DNA of 64,000 nucleotides from Phallusia fumigata (taxonomy: Eukaryota > Chordata > Ascidiacea > Phlebobranchia > Ascidiidae), in the NCBI GenBank assembly GCA_008931825.1, contig QXVZ01025822.1, forward strand, positions 23,171 to 87,170, written 5' to 3'. Below are positions 41,881 to 53,302 of the stretch, in pieces. A model generated the notes under the pieces. It was given only the letters and a program-made list of their open reading frames with translations. It did not search any database and had not been told where the DNA came from. Each line of letters begins with the position of its first letter. The first letter of the stretch is position 1. Both the position numbers and the translations under genes were made by a program.

Positions 41881-44430
41881 ACCACTTACTTTTTCCTTTG
41901 GTTAACAGGGTTTGATTCAAAATGTGCTGTTAATGCATTTGTAAGGAAATGAATTATGAAACACAATGAATCTGACACAATGAATTACTTTTGCTGGCTG
42001 TAAATCTTTAATTCGAGTGTTTAAACGTCTTTTACACAAAGATAAAAGTGTACACCATTTAACAATTCTGGATGATAAAGGTCTAGCTGCAACAAACTAT
42101 GAGCTTATAATGTATGAGTTTGTTTTCTTGACATCATACACCTGGACCCATTGTAGTAAGGGTGTTGTCACTGGCGAAAATTGTGTAAAACTTAGCATTA
42201 GTCGCAATATTTCCGCCTACTGCTTGTTTCGGATGCAGCGTTGACATATCTGTGTTGTGCTTTCGTACTGTACGTGCTGTGTTGTGTTTGGCTGATCGTT
42301 TTTATGATTCAGACATGTAAACCAATCGTGAGAGCGCTTTCAATGTCAAAGCCCAGATTTACAGAGTTTATAAAACGCACCGAAGAAGTCAATGTTCATA
42401 ATCGCTGTAACTTAACAGGATATAGTTAGAGTCCTATTCGCATTACATAACGTAATACAATCTTGTCTTGTGGTAATTTATGTTTGTTTTAAATTCCTTA
42501 AATATATAATTGTCTTTATTCCATTTGACAAAGAAAATGAACAAAAAGACCTAAGTGATGCAAATAACACTTACAGAATCAGCTGCAGAACCAGGACTTG
42601 ATTTCGTTAACCAGGATTCTTGCCTCGAGTGCATGTTTGTAACACTAAAATACAACGGTCTGCAAGTTTTCTTGCATGGTACAAAGCCAGGTACGATAGA
42701 AGACTTCTGCACGTTACTGATCAAGCAGGAATATATAACCGGAAAATAGGATATTGCGGTTCAACTGAAATGCAGTATCGTTCGACGATACGTTACCACC
42801 ACTTATAACACTAGCCAAGCACTCTTTAGAATCGTAAAAAAAATTAGTGATTACGACAAACGCATGGTCTTAAATATTTACAACTCTTGATAGCCTTGTG
42901 TGGAATCGACATTCTTTTTAATTCACCTTTGTCGCCACAAATTTTAGTTTTCTGATTAAGGAATTATACCGTTGGTTTCAACTCGCGTGCAGATTTATTT
43001 GTGGTCTATTACGGGCGTCTTGTTATAAATGACGAAGAACAGTTCGTAGACGTCTACGCCATACAGACAACTGTATTCGAATCACTTTCACCAGAATTGA
43101 GATTTAACTGTCCTATTACAGCGCATCATTTGAGCATCAACTTATTGCCATTTAAAGAATCTTTTGCCACTCGAGACTATATTAAATCTTCAGAAATTGT
43201 GGAATATAAGTTTAACTACACTGTTTCAAATTTCTGTGCAGTGTGTGTGCCTCGTATGCAATGTGTGTGCATTCGAACTTTGCACGACACACATGTGACC
43301 TAACGCGCGATCTTTGCGGCTGTTTCGAAGTTGGACGTCATGTTGTGCGTTGTGTTACGGTCATTGACCTAGTTTTTGGGGAGTGAATTATTCTATAGTG
43401 GAAGAGGTGAAGTGCGGACCTGCGGGTCATTCGCGTGCAAAATAAATCTCTGCTTTGTAAAATCTTCTTGAAGCTTTTGAGTATCCGTCGAAAGGGACAC
43501 GAGGTTGTTTCACACGAAAGTGTTTGCGATACTTACGCCAAACGCAACATGTACTATCGACCGAAACCTAAACGCGATCCTTTCGACGGTCAACCCGTAT
43601 GGTCTTTTGACAGTCATCATAATTATTACGCAATATAATGTCGTACTAACTGCAATAATACTTTTAAATGTGGTATCTCGCGTCGTGTCAATCCTTACCC
43701 CAACAAATCTATGCGATTGGCAAACCATTCGTAATGGTACTAAAATCAGCAAAATATGAACAATGTTACCATATAATCTGCATCTGACTTGCCATTTTTG
43801 TATTGGGTGCAATAACGTAGTGCTTTAAAACAAAGTCTACATAACCTTTGTTTGTTTGTTTGTTTCAATTTTATCCACGGGAGGCGGAGCAACGCCTGAA
43901 TGCGGTATGTTCATTATGAGTCCGCCGTCGAGCTACCTGGGTCATTGCAGTTCCGTTGGATCATTTTTTCATTTGATTTTTTCGATTTTTGAAAGTGGGT
44001 GACTTCAATTTGGGTCAATCGGTTTCCACCAGGCACTTGGTGGGAAAATTGCGCAAACGTTGGTGGCCATTACGTTCGGGCTTCGCAGTAAAGTGTGGGC
44101 GAGTGGCTCGCACACACGTGAGATCTCAAACAGAATAAAGATATTACCAGGCAAGAAATATTGTGCTTGATCTAATTTTTTTTCCACAAAATGGTCAAAT
44201 GTTATAGGTAGTCGAGACTGTTTTACCTTTATGTCCGTTGTCAAGTACAAAAAATTTCAACTGACATTTTAGGTAAAACTTTTGTAATCGAAGCTTACGA
44301 AGCAATCTGGGGTGCGTGTTGGTTTTATGAGCTAATTCAATAATCTGCCCAAAATTGGGGGGGGGGTGCGAAATTGTACATTGAAGTAGGCTACTCCTGA
44401 CAGAAATTCTTAAGCTTTACATTAGTTGGG
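41881..44430. other. Intergenic stretch with unassigned open frames
   Basis: Several plus-strand frames of 60-100 codons (42241-42429, 42555-42749, 43001-43303, 43435-43638) and a minus-strand frame (43510-43812) occur. The one at 42555 ends near a plausible donor (gtacga) and the one at 43001 follows a plausible acceptor, but I could not join them into a recognisable protein. They may be pieces of an unknown gene or an old element. Confidence 0.4.
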
Positions 44431-45050
44431 TTACTTGCCCCCCCTCAAAATTTTGGGCTGGCTAGCCATTGTTAAGAATCTGCCCTTTTCTTTGTTAATT
44501 TGATGGAAGATTAGCCCCAAGTATTGTAGTCTCATGCACAACAGTTTTAAAATGTTCGAGCGTGGTTTGGGCTTGCAGTCTCTATCCTTGCTGTTGAGGA
44601 ATCGCGATGCGCAGTGATCTATGTAGTGTCGTGGATATCCATTGTCGGAGAGAAGACGCTTGATGTTGATCAATTCTGAATGCATTAAGCTGTAAGAGCG
44701 TGAAATCTTGTAGGCCCGTTGTATTTATACATTCACCATCAGGTTGCGCTTGTAGCATAACGGTGAGAACCTTGGCCATTTGGTGTATAGGCTAGTGTTG
44801 GTCGGCTTCCTAGTTCCTACACACGGATGTAGAGACAGTGCCGTCTGTTTAGTAAACCATCACATATAGGAAATTGATGCAATTGTTGTTTTCTTGCTGT
44901 AGGGTGAACGTGATACCTGAAAGAGCTGAATCGGTGTGATCTAAAAAGGTTTCCTGGCTGAAAAAGGTCAAAAACAGGCCATTAACGTGGCGACAGTGTC
45001 GTAGGTAGGCAGCTTTGCACAGCCGTATATAGCACTGTGTCAACTTCGTA
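44431..45050 (-). mobile_element. Degraded Penelope-like retroelement fragment
   Basis: Reading the minus strand from 45050 down, the frames give a reverse transcriptase C-terminal part (ITFTLQQENNNCINFL, where the family has FT.E.e.N..lPFLDV). Next, in other frames, comes a linker (INIKRLLSDNGYPRHYIDHC) typical of the segment between RT and GIY-YIG endonuclease in Penelope-like elements. Frameshifts and the loss of flanking domains show it is dead. Ends are not defined. Confidence 0.65.
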
Positions 45051-45625
45051 GTTCATTAAAATGTCGGAGACGTGTTATAGTGGGGCATACGTTTTTAATT
45101 CGGGTTTATTCGATTCAATGTATGTCGATTAAAAAAGGTTGATTAAAATTGTTATCCCCCAATAAACAATAAATTCTACTTTTTTCCGAAAGAGTAAAGT
45201 TAGAAATGATCTTACGCCTGAATGAACATCCAGTCGTCTCTCTACAGCAATTTATACTAGTGTTAAGTGCTCATCTACGGTGGTACATACAAAAAGTAGT
45301 ATATATGGAGACAATTTTGGTCCAATAGCTAGGTTATTGCAAAATAGTGTGGCCAAATGATCTCTAAATCGCAGGATAAACCGCCGTAAAATTTCGTGAA
45401 GGCCGTACTTGGTGACAACAAATATTTGCGTCTTTAGCATATTTACCAACAAACACCTGCGTTGAAAAATCAGCAACATAGTAGAAGCAGTCAACGGTTG
45501 AAAGAACCGATTAGTGTTGTTTCCAATCTTCGCCTAATGATATCCATGGATATACCAAGGTAATTTGTGACTTGACTTCGCCCAACAAACGTTAGCCAAG
45601 CACAGCCATCTTCACTTTCTGGTAA

Positions 45626-45790
45626 AGTCAGCATAAACCGGTGTTGTTCTTTGTCTGATAGCCAATCACGGCCACTCCTTTGCCTTTTTCTTTTTTAGTT
45701 GGTAAAATCGACGCTGTTCGCCACTATCAGCCAATCACAGCTTCACTTTTCCCTTTTTCTTTTGCAGTCAGCGAAAACCGGCGAACAACA
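45626..45790. repeat. 69-70-bp tandem repeat carrying CCAAT boxes
   Basis: Between two and three imperfect copies with period about 69. Each copy combines an agtcagc..aaaccgg segment, gccaatcac and a T-rich cctttttctttt tract. CCAAT cores lie at 45662-45666 and 45731-45735. The repeat ends about 70 bases before the open frame at 45860, with a TATA-like tatatatg near 45826 in between, so it could be a duplicated promoter module. Promoter function is inferred. Confidence 0.6.
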
Positions 45791-45859
45791 GGAAAATAAT
45801 CACAGTTTAGTTCAAGTTCTGTTATTATATATGTATTACCTTCAAGCAACCCACAGAAA

Positions 45860-46534
45860 ATGACTAGAAGGAACCTGCGTCGAGTAAAGCATTTTTCGAG
45901 GGATTTTATCCGGCCGTATGGTCGTGCTCTAAGGAAGGGCGAAGTTACGACCGACCAGTTTCTTTCAAGAAGACTACAAACCTTTACCTGCAACTGGCTG
46001 GACAGGCCGGGCGTTGCCGTCAATCACCTGAAAGAGACAATTGAAGCCAACATCGGCCCAGCCCTAAGCAAGTTAAAAACACTGGCAAACAAGCGGCGAC
46101 GTCGTCATGTTGTTACAAGACTTAACAAACTGGGCAAGCTTGTAAAGTTCACAAAACGTCGATCAACAATTTGTGATAGCGATGAAACAAAAAGGAAAAA
46201 CTGCAGCAAGTTTCTAAAGAAACTAAAAAACACCGACGAAGATACAAAAGCTTACATGTCGGATTGTCTCACCGCTGGGGCCAGTCTCTACCTGCTTGGA
46301 GTACATTTACGTGTGGCAAATTATGTGGCCCAAAATGTTTCATCTTTGGGAAAAGGAAACAGCGGTGGCTCACATTTGTTTAAAAAATGGAAATCAAAGG
46401 CCGCATACATCAATACCATGCTGTGCGATATACGGAAGAAAAAGCAACGCCCCGCTGCGAACAGAAGGTTAACATTGCGGGAATGCATTCGTAGGCGCAA
46501 TGCAGCTTTGAAGTTTGTTAATAGCGACCAGTGA
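45860..46534 (+). CDS. Unknown very basic 224-residue protein, single intact frame
   Basis: A clean ATG-to-TGA frame, far longer than chance for this AT-rich sequence and with no intron. Roughly a quarter of residues are Lys or Arg, against about sixteen Asp/Glu, so the predicted net charge is strongly positive. Clusters include KRRRRH near residue 80, KKLK near 120 and RKKKQR near 193. There is one more hydrophobic stretch (about 135-155) and six cysteines spread along the chain. No signal peptide or membrane helix is evident. The composition would suit a nucleic-acid- or chromatin-binding protein, but I recognise no domain. It sits between retroelement remains and is flanked by tandem duplications on both sides, so it may be a host gene, a retrogene or the orphan frame of an undescribed element. 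Confidence 0.55.
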   Translation: MTRRNLRRVKHFSRDFIRPYGRALRKGEVTTDQFLSRRLQTFTCNWLDRPGVAVNHLKETIEANIGPALSKLKTLANKRRRRHVVTRLNKLGKLVKFTKRRSTICDSDETKRKNCSKFLKKLKNTDEDTKAYMSDCLTAGASLYLLGVHLRVANYVAQNVSSLGKGNSGGSHLFKKWKSKAAYINTMLCDIRKKKQRPAANRRLTLRECIRRRNAALKFVNSDQ

Positions 46535-46575
46535 GCTTGCATACGTTATGTTGCACGTTTTCTTTGTAAAAACAA

Positions 46576-46777
46576 TTGTATTTAATCAGCTTTGCTGATC
46601 ATCGTGACTTGTACAATACATATTTTTCAATTCTACTATTGTTTTACGGATGCCATTTATTCTTGCAGTTGCAAGGTTGTATTTAGTCAGCTTTGCTGAT
46701 CATCGTGACTTGTACAATACATATTTTTCAATTCTACCATTGTTTTACGGATGCCATTTATTCTTGCAGTTGCAAGG
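46576..46777. repeat. 101-bp tandem duplication downstream of the basic-protein frame
   Basis: Two adjacent copies, first at about 46576-46676 and second at 46677-46777, nearly identical. Each contains agctttgctgatcatcgtga and ends near ttcttgcagttgcaagg. It lies in what would be the 3' untranslated region of the 224-codon frame. Confidence 0.92.
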
Positions 46778-48315
46778 TTTTAGGACCTTTTTAACAAAAG
46801 CTGTTTATGCCAAATCAAAACTTTTAGGTTCTGACAATCCTTTTGTACAACTAAAAGTTAAAAGGCATTTAGGAAATCAAATTTAGTTCTAAAAAAATTA
46901 TTTACTGTTCATATAATGCTAATTTAAAAGTGTAACCAAAGTCAAACTGATAAACCAGGAGCTTAAATTTTGAATCTAAATTAATTGTTGTACTAGGCTA
47001 CATATCTGTTTAAAATTTGCACTGAAGGTGAAAAGCTGAGCTCCACTGGGTTGAAGCAATGTTGCTTAAGTTACTTGCTTAAAGAAACATAAGTGACCAA
47101 CACAGGTTTACAACCCACAACCTTGTGTGTCATGCAAAATCACTTAGGCATCCCTGAAGTAGAGGAGCACAGAAATGTTATTTCAACTTTCTAATTTACT
47201 TAACCTCAAACAATAGCCTACAGAAAATAAATGAAAAAACAGTTTTAAAAAGCTAAATGCTATAAAATACATAATATTACACATACACTCAGCATCAAAG
47301 TAGAGCAACATTATTGAAAAGTGTTTACATTTATTTAAATATTTTACTAAAAATGGGGGTTATATATAATGGGTCTAAAGTCTGAACATATGGTTGGATT
47401 TTTATCTTTGGTAACATCGGAAATATAGTTAAACGTTTGTTAAAGAGGTCTTGAATTTGCTAATTTAATAAACCAGTTGGGAATGTGGGGAAGATCCTGT
47501 TAAAAAATATTCAGTTATATGTATTGCTATGTCATGGTGATCCGAATACGGTTTTATATTTTGTACAACACTGTTAATGGCAGCATTATCAGTCGCATTA
47601 TTAAGATTTATTTTATTGTTTTCCAGCAAGTTAGTAAGTTCCACATTTTTAAAATAAGTCACAAAAGTATTGTTGTTTTGCTAGCTTTGTATTGTGTGTT
47701 ACTTGTTTTTTTTTTGTTCATGGTTTTTCATCTAGTTTGGTTTCTAATCTGGAGAAGACATAACAGTGCATTTTTTGTAGGGTTAATGGAAATTAATTTC
47801 CAAATATGTTCAATTTACTTTCCAGATCTTTCGTTCTACTTGCTGAATGTGGTAATTTTAATTATAGTCTTGTGGCAAAAAGGTAAAATCTGGACAGGTG
47901 ACAATCTATTAAGTTTTTTTTAAAACGTTTACATCACAAGCCGATCGAAAAAGGAATTTCCTCACTTAACCGCTGGATGCGGTATGGATTTTTACCGACA
48001 TCTTTACTATTTTTTCAATCATTTATTTACTAATCCCGATCCCCTGAAACCAAAGGCACTAACCGTGAACACAAATAGCAAAAGTTTCGAGTTTTACCCA
48101 AAATAAATGCATTAAATTCCGTGGACCAGGCCTGATCGTGCGCAAGGTTAGTGATCCCCCCCCCCCCTTTAATTGTGTATTCAAGCGTGTCGCACGTAAG
48201 AATTGGTGCTTTATTTAGTATTGCAAATACTGAAGGTAATGATTAACTTATTAAACTTGAAAACTTTGCTACTAACGTTCACGGTTAGTAATATTGGGGT
48301 CAGGGATTAGGGATA
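46778..48315. other. AT-rich stretch without a supported gene
   Basis: Low-complexity AT-rich sequence. A 134-codon hydrophobic frame at 47519-47923 is probably chance. A poly-C run lies near 48157-48169. No element ends found before 48314. Confidence 0.5.
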
Positions 48316-49669
48316 AAGGCCCGTTTACACTATGCGTAGGGCGCGCGCTCAAACCTGCGCAGTTTTGTTTGCTTTATTTTGTCTGTCTGGTTTTACGCTC
48401 GGATGATTTCGGTCGCTCAAGTCTCGTAGAAATGAGCGCGTGATCGCCTGCCGAGCGTTTTTCTGCGTATCAAGCAGCTTGAATCTGCGCAGATCGGTTT
48501 GTGTAATCGTTGTGTACGGGTTTCTGGTTTAAAAAAGTTACTTTATTTGGCAAAATTTGGGATGGTAGGCTATTTGTCCCAAATTTAATTCTTATTACTA
48601 CTTACCATCTTGTTTGCGTGTCTGTAGGATTGGATGCACCCTATAACTTCCAAATCTTTTGGCATGAGTGTCCCGTTTCTTTGTCAATAATTTCAGAAGA
48701 GCTAATAACTTCAATTTATATTTAAACAGACTTTTTCGAACTCCAAATTACTAACTTATACAAAATTTCGTATGCAGTGGCCTTTTAAATCTCATGCCGA
48801 TGTCATCGTTTAAAATCCAATCAAATAAAAATGCTAGTTAATCCAACGATAAATTTAGGTGAATTTTATGGTCATCTGCTGTCATAGTAGGCTAACACTA
48901 ACCCTGTTTACATGAGCGAATCGAATCGTCAAACTGATGCGAATTATGTGACGTCACGCGTTCAATTCGCCGAAACGCAAATTTACATGGTTACCCAACC
49001 GAATCGCATTCAAGGTTTTCACCTTCCCGCCAAAATGTTTAGTTATTACGTCATAGTTACGAACAAACGTAAGGATGCAGTATTGTTTGTTGGTGTGTGT
49101 TCCTGCATTGGAAGCACGAAGGCAAGCAGTTGAAAGCCTACAAACCATTAAAACTCTTTTCTGTATGAGTTTTTGAAGATTTACTAAAATCTGCTGGTTC
49201 TTTTGGGATTTACGTTTCCTCAACAAGCTGCAGAAACGGAATGGTTTTTTTTGTAATCCAGAGTTTTTTTGCTAAAATTATTTATTACCTTCAGCGTCTT
49301 TCACTTTAAAATAAAAAAACATCGCGGTGATATGGGGTGCAAAAAGTCAAGTTTTTCAAACTAGCCCCATTTGCAAGTTTACGGACTGTTCGCGCAAAAT
49401 GCCTGTGAGCGTATTCACTCGATAAGCGTGTTCAAACTACCAATCGGAGATCTCCAATACGCTTTGCCTTTTTTCTTTTTTGAAAATGAGAGAAATGCGT
49501 GTCGATTAAGCGTATCGAACACGCTTAAAAGCGCCATGTAAACAGGCTTAGTGACGTCGTGCATTCGATTTAGTAGGTTTAGGTACGCACCGAAAATTGC
49601 AGTGTAAACGGAAGGGGTCGCAAAGTAAGGCTAGGTTGAGCGCCACTAAACACAGTGTAAACGGGCCTT
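48316..49669. mobile_element. Outer MITE-like element, TA target sites, about 1354 bp
   Basis: Terminal inverted repeats begin aaggcccgtttacact at the left and end with its complement agtgtaaacgggcctt at the right. Both sides are bounded by TA (48314-48315 and 49670-49671). No transposase frame is present. TA duplication suggests a Tc1/mariner-type mobiliser; this is inferred. A second element is nested inside. Confidence 0.75.
48901..49548. mobile_element. Inner MITE-like element nested in the outer one, 648 bp
   Basis: Left end accctgtttacatg and right end catgtaaacaggct form inverted termini with one mismatch near the tip. TA flanks lie at 48899-48900 and 49549-49550. The termini resemble those of the surrounding element (both contain tgtttaca or gtttaca), so the two may belong to related families. 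Confidence 0.7.
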
Positions 49670-49782
49670 TAGTCAGGAATAATATTAATTTACAACTTTC
49701 ACGACAAAAATCCATACCACCTCCAGCGGTAAAAGTGAGAAATTTCCTGTTTCTGTCGGCTTGTGTTTACACCTATCCATAG

Positions 49783-50564
49783 TAGGGTTGAAATATCCGG
49801 ATAGCGGTTAACCGATTAACCGAGGGATTTTTTACTATCTGGTATCTGGATATTATTTTGTCGGTTAACCGGATAACAAAGAGTAACTTTGCTCAAGCGC
49901 TGTAACGTTTTTATACATTTTTAGAAAGTTTCGATATTCTTTGTTTCCAGATACGATTAGATATACTAACGTTGTCTATTTGCAGTGGTAGAAATATCGA
50001 TTATCTTCCTGGCACTCTAATTAAAGTTTCGCATTTACGGAAATCGTACTTTTTTTACGGCAGCGGTTTTATTGCTCTGTAAAACTACATCAGATTCTAC
50101 TCATTTATTTATGCAGTTGGGCGAAGTGTGCTCTGCCAAATAACGAAAAGATTAAACTACATCGATGAGGAAAAATGGCCTTATAACAGCATGTATGTTT
50201 TGAACTGATTATCGCTGTCATCCGCATTGGGTTGCAGAAAGTTATCGTAAATTAGAAGGGGTCACAGACTAAAACAAGTTTGGGAAGCCGTACTTTTAGG
50301 CGAAAAACTTTGTATTGAAATGGCGAGAGGGAAAATGTGAAAATCTAGTTCTTGTTAAGTGGCATCTACGGGAGCTACATGTGTAGACATTTAAAAATAA
50401 ACTGTTTCACAGTTAAATGGTTTTATAATCGACTTATTGTGTAAAAAGACCGGTTGTCTCATAATTAGCGTTTATTATCCGGTTAACCGGTTAGCTAAAA
50501 CGCAAATATCCGGTTATATCCGCTATCCGAATAGTAAAAATTATTGATATCCGAACTAACCCTA
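49783..50564. mobile_element. hAT-like non-autonomous element, 782 bp
   Basis: Ends tagggtt... and ...aaccct(a), with 8-bp flanks atccatag and atctatag differing at one base, as expected of an old hAT target duplication. Both ends carry arrays of palindromic ggttaaccgg and atccggata motifs, inverted relative to each other. No transposase frame is present. Confidence 0.7.
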
Positions 50565-50572
50565 ATCTATAG

Positions 50573-51106
50573 ATATACGCATTGGTGTAGAAAAGAGTAA
50601 TAATATGCAAGTCATTAAATTATTTGACATTTTTTCCGCATTAGTTGCAACACCAACTGCCTCTGTAGTCGAATTTCTATGTTGAAATAAATATACATTG
50701 AAGGTGCATTAGTGCAGCAATCGTCCTGAACCACAGGTGCTTAATACAGACGATTCCAGTTTCTGATAAATTATAATAGGGCTAAAGCTTGCAGCACACT
50801 CCAATCAGTCGGTGTATTTCTTATTGCGAGTAAAAAAATCGATTTCGCCAAAGAATGGCATCATCAGTTGTAAACAATATGTAACATTCATATAAATAAT
50901 GTCAAGGTATCAAATGTAAAAAATCATAAAAGGATTGAAAGTATAAAATCCGAGCCACTATCTCTACAACCTCAACGCACTCGTCTGCACCAACACAAAA
51001 GCGTCAGCAATTGCAACTCACACGCAAGAAAAGGCGATAAGAAACATTGAAGGTTCGCTCAAAGAACACTCAAAGAAAAAAGCAAGCTGCAAACCACCTT
51101 CAAAAA
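50573..51106. other. Spacer without recognised feature
   Basis: AT-rich; no open frame, splice pattern or element end that I can support. Confidence 0.5.
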
Positions 51107-52273
51107 TTACTTAGATTGTGGCAGGATCATTCTTGCGATATTAATGGTAGCATTGATTTTCCCAAACCATTTGTCCTCGCATACGTCCAACATGTGCATA
51201 TCGGGTTTTTCTAAAAACGTCACCCTAAAACACTGTTCTATGTCGGGTCTCTTTTGCAAAGAGATAGGATGAAAGCGGTGGTAATGGTGGAGCAACGTCG
51301 CCTTGTCGCTGGTAACTGAAAAGTCAAATGCTTTCCAAATGGAACGGTGGGCGTTCCATCGAGTGGAAAATTTATTTTTAGTTCCCCCGACATAATGTTC
51401 ATGGCAGATAGTGCATGTCGCCACGTACACACCAAAATTCTTACAAGTTAGAATTTTTCTTAGTTTGAACATCTTGGCGTTTGTTTTACAATTATCTGTT
51501 GAAAACACCATAGATTTATAATGTTTAAAATGCCCACTTAAGGCGCAGGCTCCACAGGGTCTTATTGATCCTTGCGGCGAGGTGGTATCAGCCAGTGCAA
51601 TTTTGCGGTGACTATTTAGCAAGCCACCAAGGGTAAGGGGCGCTTGTACACAACTTTGGCGTTCGGCTTTAATCCCTTCTCACTCTTTTCCAAATCGGGA
51701 AACGATGTCGCCCAAAGGACGCTTTGCTGTTTGTCCCTTGGTGGAGTGCACTGCAGGTCCCGTTTGTTCCACTTTGCAGCTAGGTTGATAACGTCCTTCA
51801 CCATTGCATTTGCAAAGTCAGATTTTATGCACTTTTTACTTTAATCTTTAAGACTTCTTGCGTAATCTAAAGGGCGTTCAATAAGTCTTCACAGCCGCGT
51901 AGCGTCAGATATAACAATAGATTTGAAGACATGCGGGGGTGGTGAGACAAACCGTTGACAAACAATCGGTTTTTCGAAGTTATTTCAAGTCTTTTGTAAA
52001 GAAGCCAGGTTCTGCAGGACATGCTTCATGGAGGACATCCAGAAATTCTAGTTCCGCCCATGTGGTGTTCAGATAGTGGAAAGTAAGCGTCAAACCCCTG
52101 GAGCTGAATGTTTGCATCAGGCGCGTTTTGACGTAGGTTGTATTTCTCTCACCGACTGATAACCAAATGATGTCATCAATAAACCTTTTGAAGAGTTCTG
52201 TTCTTGACAGAAGCAACCGGCCTGGTGATTGATTTAGTGCTATTGTATCGCTGTGTTTTCTTTCAACAAGCAA
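51107..52273 (-). mobile_element. Penelope-like retroelement, RT catalytic part and GIY-YIG endonuclease
   Basis: Minus strand from 52273: a reverse transcriptase piece with the catalytic box LFKRFIDDIIW followed by a segment ending LEFLDV, as in Penelope-like elements. After a short frame break, frames at 51616-51804 and 51107-51622 carry a cysteine-rich linker and a GIY-YIG nuclease core (FGVYVATCTICHEHYVGG, then a conserved Arg and WNAHRS, then a late ...EDKWFGKINATINI). The nuclease frame is 171 codons without a stop. The upstream RT is truncated at about 52273, so the copy is incomplete. Confidence 0.8.
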
Positions 52274-52859
52274 AATAAACTCAACTCAACAATTGAAGAA
52301 CCACAAAAAACACTCACCAAAAAAACACTTATATGTTATGTAGATAGGTCACTTAGATTTATTTTTACTTCACCACGAATAGCTGATGTTTGCCCAAATT
52401 TGTGCAACGCTGCAGGAAAACAAATAAACTTAACATGTAATGAAGCACATTTACAAAGTCAAAATCTTCACTTTGAGTAGTTTTATTAGCAAGCAAATCT
52501 TCTCTTGTTGCGTCTGCACAGAATCTGTCAATGTTTTAGCAGGATTTTAACTTATTTCATTGGAATAAAAAATATAAAACCACAGGGTCAAATATGCTCC
52601 ACTGGGTTGCTTGATGTCTTTCAATTAAAACACTAAATAAGCCCAAAAGGGGTTTGGCCAAAAAAATACAAACACACTTGCCTTCTGAAATTTAGCCATA
52701 CCTCCCACAAGAATCGTGCTCTAGGTCCTCTATTATTTACTGTGTACATTATTGACTTTTCCAGTCGCCTACAATATGAGCTCCACCAATGTTTGCCCAT
52801 AATACAACTTTTTTAATCAGTGCGCAAACTAAAGTATAATGAACACAAAAAAACGAAAG
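52274..52859. other. Spacer between the Penelope-like and gypsy remnants
   Basis: A 75-codon plus-strand frame (52253-52480) and AT-rich sequence, none recognisable. The gypsy integrase homology stops abruptly near 52865, so an unrecognised insertion or deletion boundary lies here. Confidence 0.4.
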
Positions 52860-53299
52860 GAAATCTGCTGTATTCATCAACTACTACAAACAAATAGGAG
52901 TTTGGTCCTTTCACAGGTCCTATAAAATCAATTGACTACCGGTCCCACGGTTTAGCTGCCTGGACTAAAGATTGTACTGCAGGTTGGAAGATACAAGGTT
53001 TAAATTCTGCACAAGTCCGACAATTCTGCCCAACGCTTTTTGCTTCTTTACTGGTATATGAAAGATTGTGGGTACGGACGAAGTGATAGAGTCTTGCAAA
53101 TCCTGTATGACCCAACTGCTCGCGAATAGCGCGTAAGGTTTTATTCGAAGGGTTGGAAGCACATACGCGAGACATGGCATCGGGTGCAACGTTGTGGATT
53201 CCTGGTCGGTGACGTATGGAGTAACTGAACTGGCCCAGTTCGAACGGCCATGCAAGTTTTTTGTGTTCTTAATTTTTTCTCGATTCTTGTGGTCAAACA
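52860..53299 (-). pseudogene. gypsy RNase H tail and integrase N-terminus
   Basis: Resumes directly after the Harbinger left end with MFDHKNREKIKN, then (one frame away) GQFSYSIRHRPGIHNVAPDA. The integrase HHCC zinc domain follows (LGHTGFARLYHFV, CRTCAEFK), then a stop and SIDFIGPVKGPN at the start of the catalytic core. Homology ends near 52865. Confidence 0.85.
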
Positions 53300-53302
53300 T
53301 TA

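Noticed and set aside
42017-43812. Open frames between the MFS gene and the first Penelope-like fragment
   Set aside because: Some lie next to plausible splice signals, but none shows a domain or joins another in phase; listed only as an unassigned stretch.
47519-47923. 134-codon plus-strand frame rich in Ile, Val, Phe and Leu
   Set aside because: AT-rich sequence yields such hydrophobic frames by chance. There is no charge pattern, splice signal or family motif to support a membrane protein.
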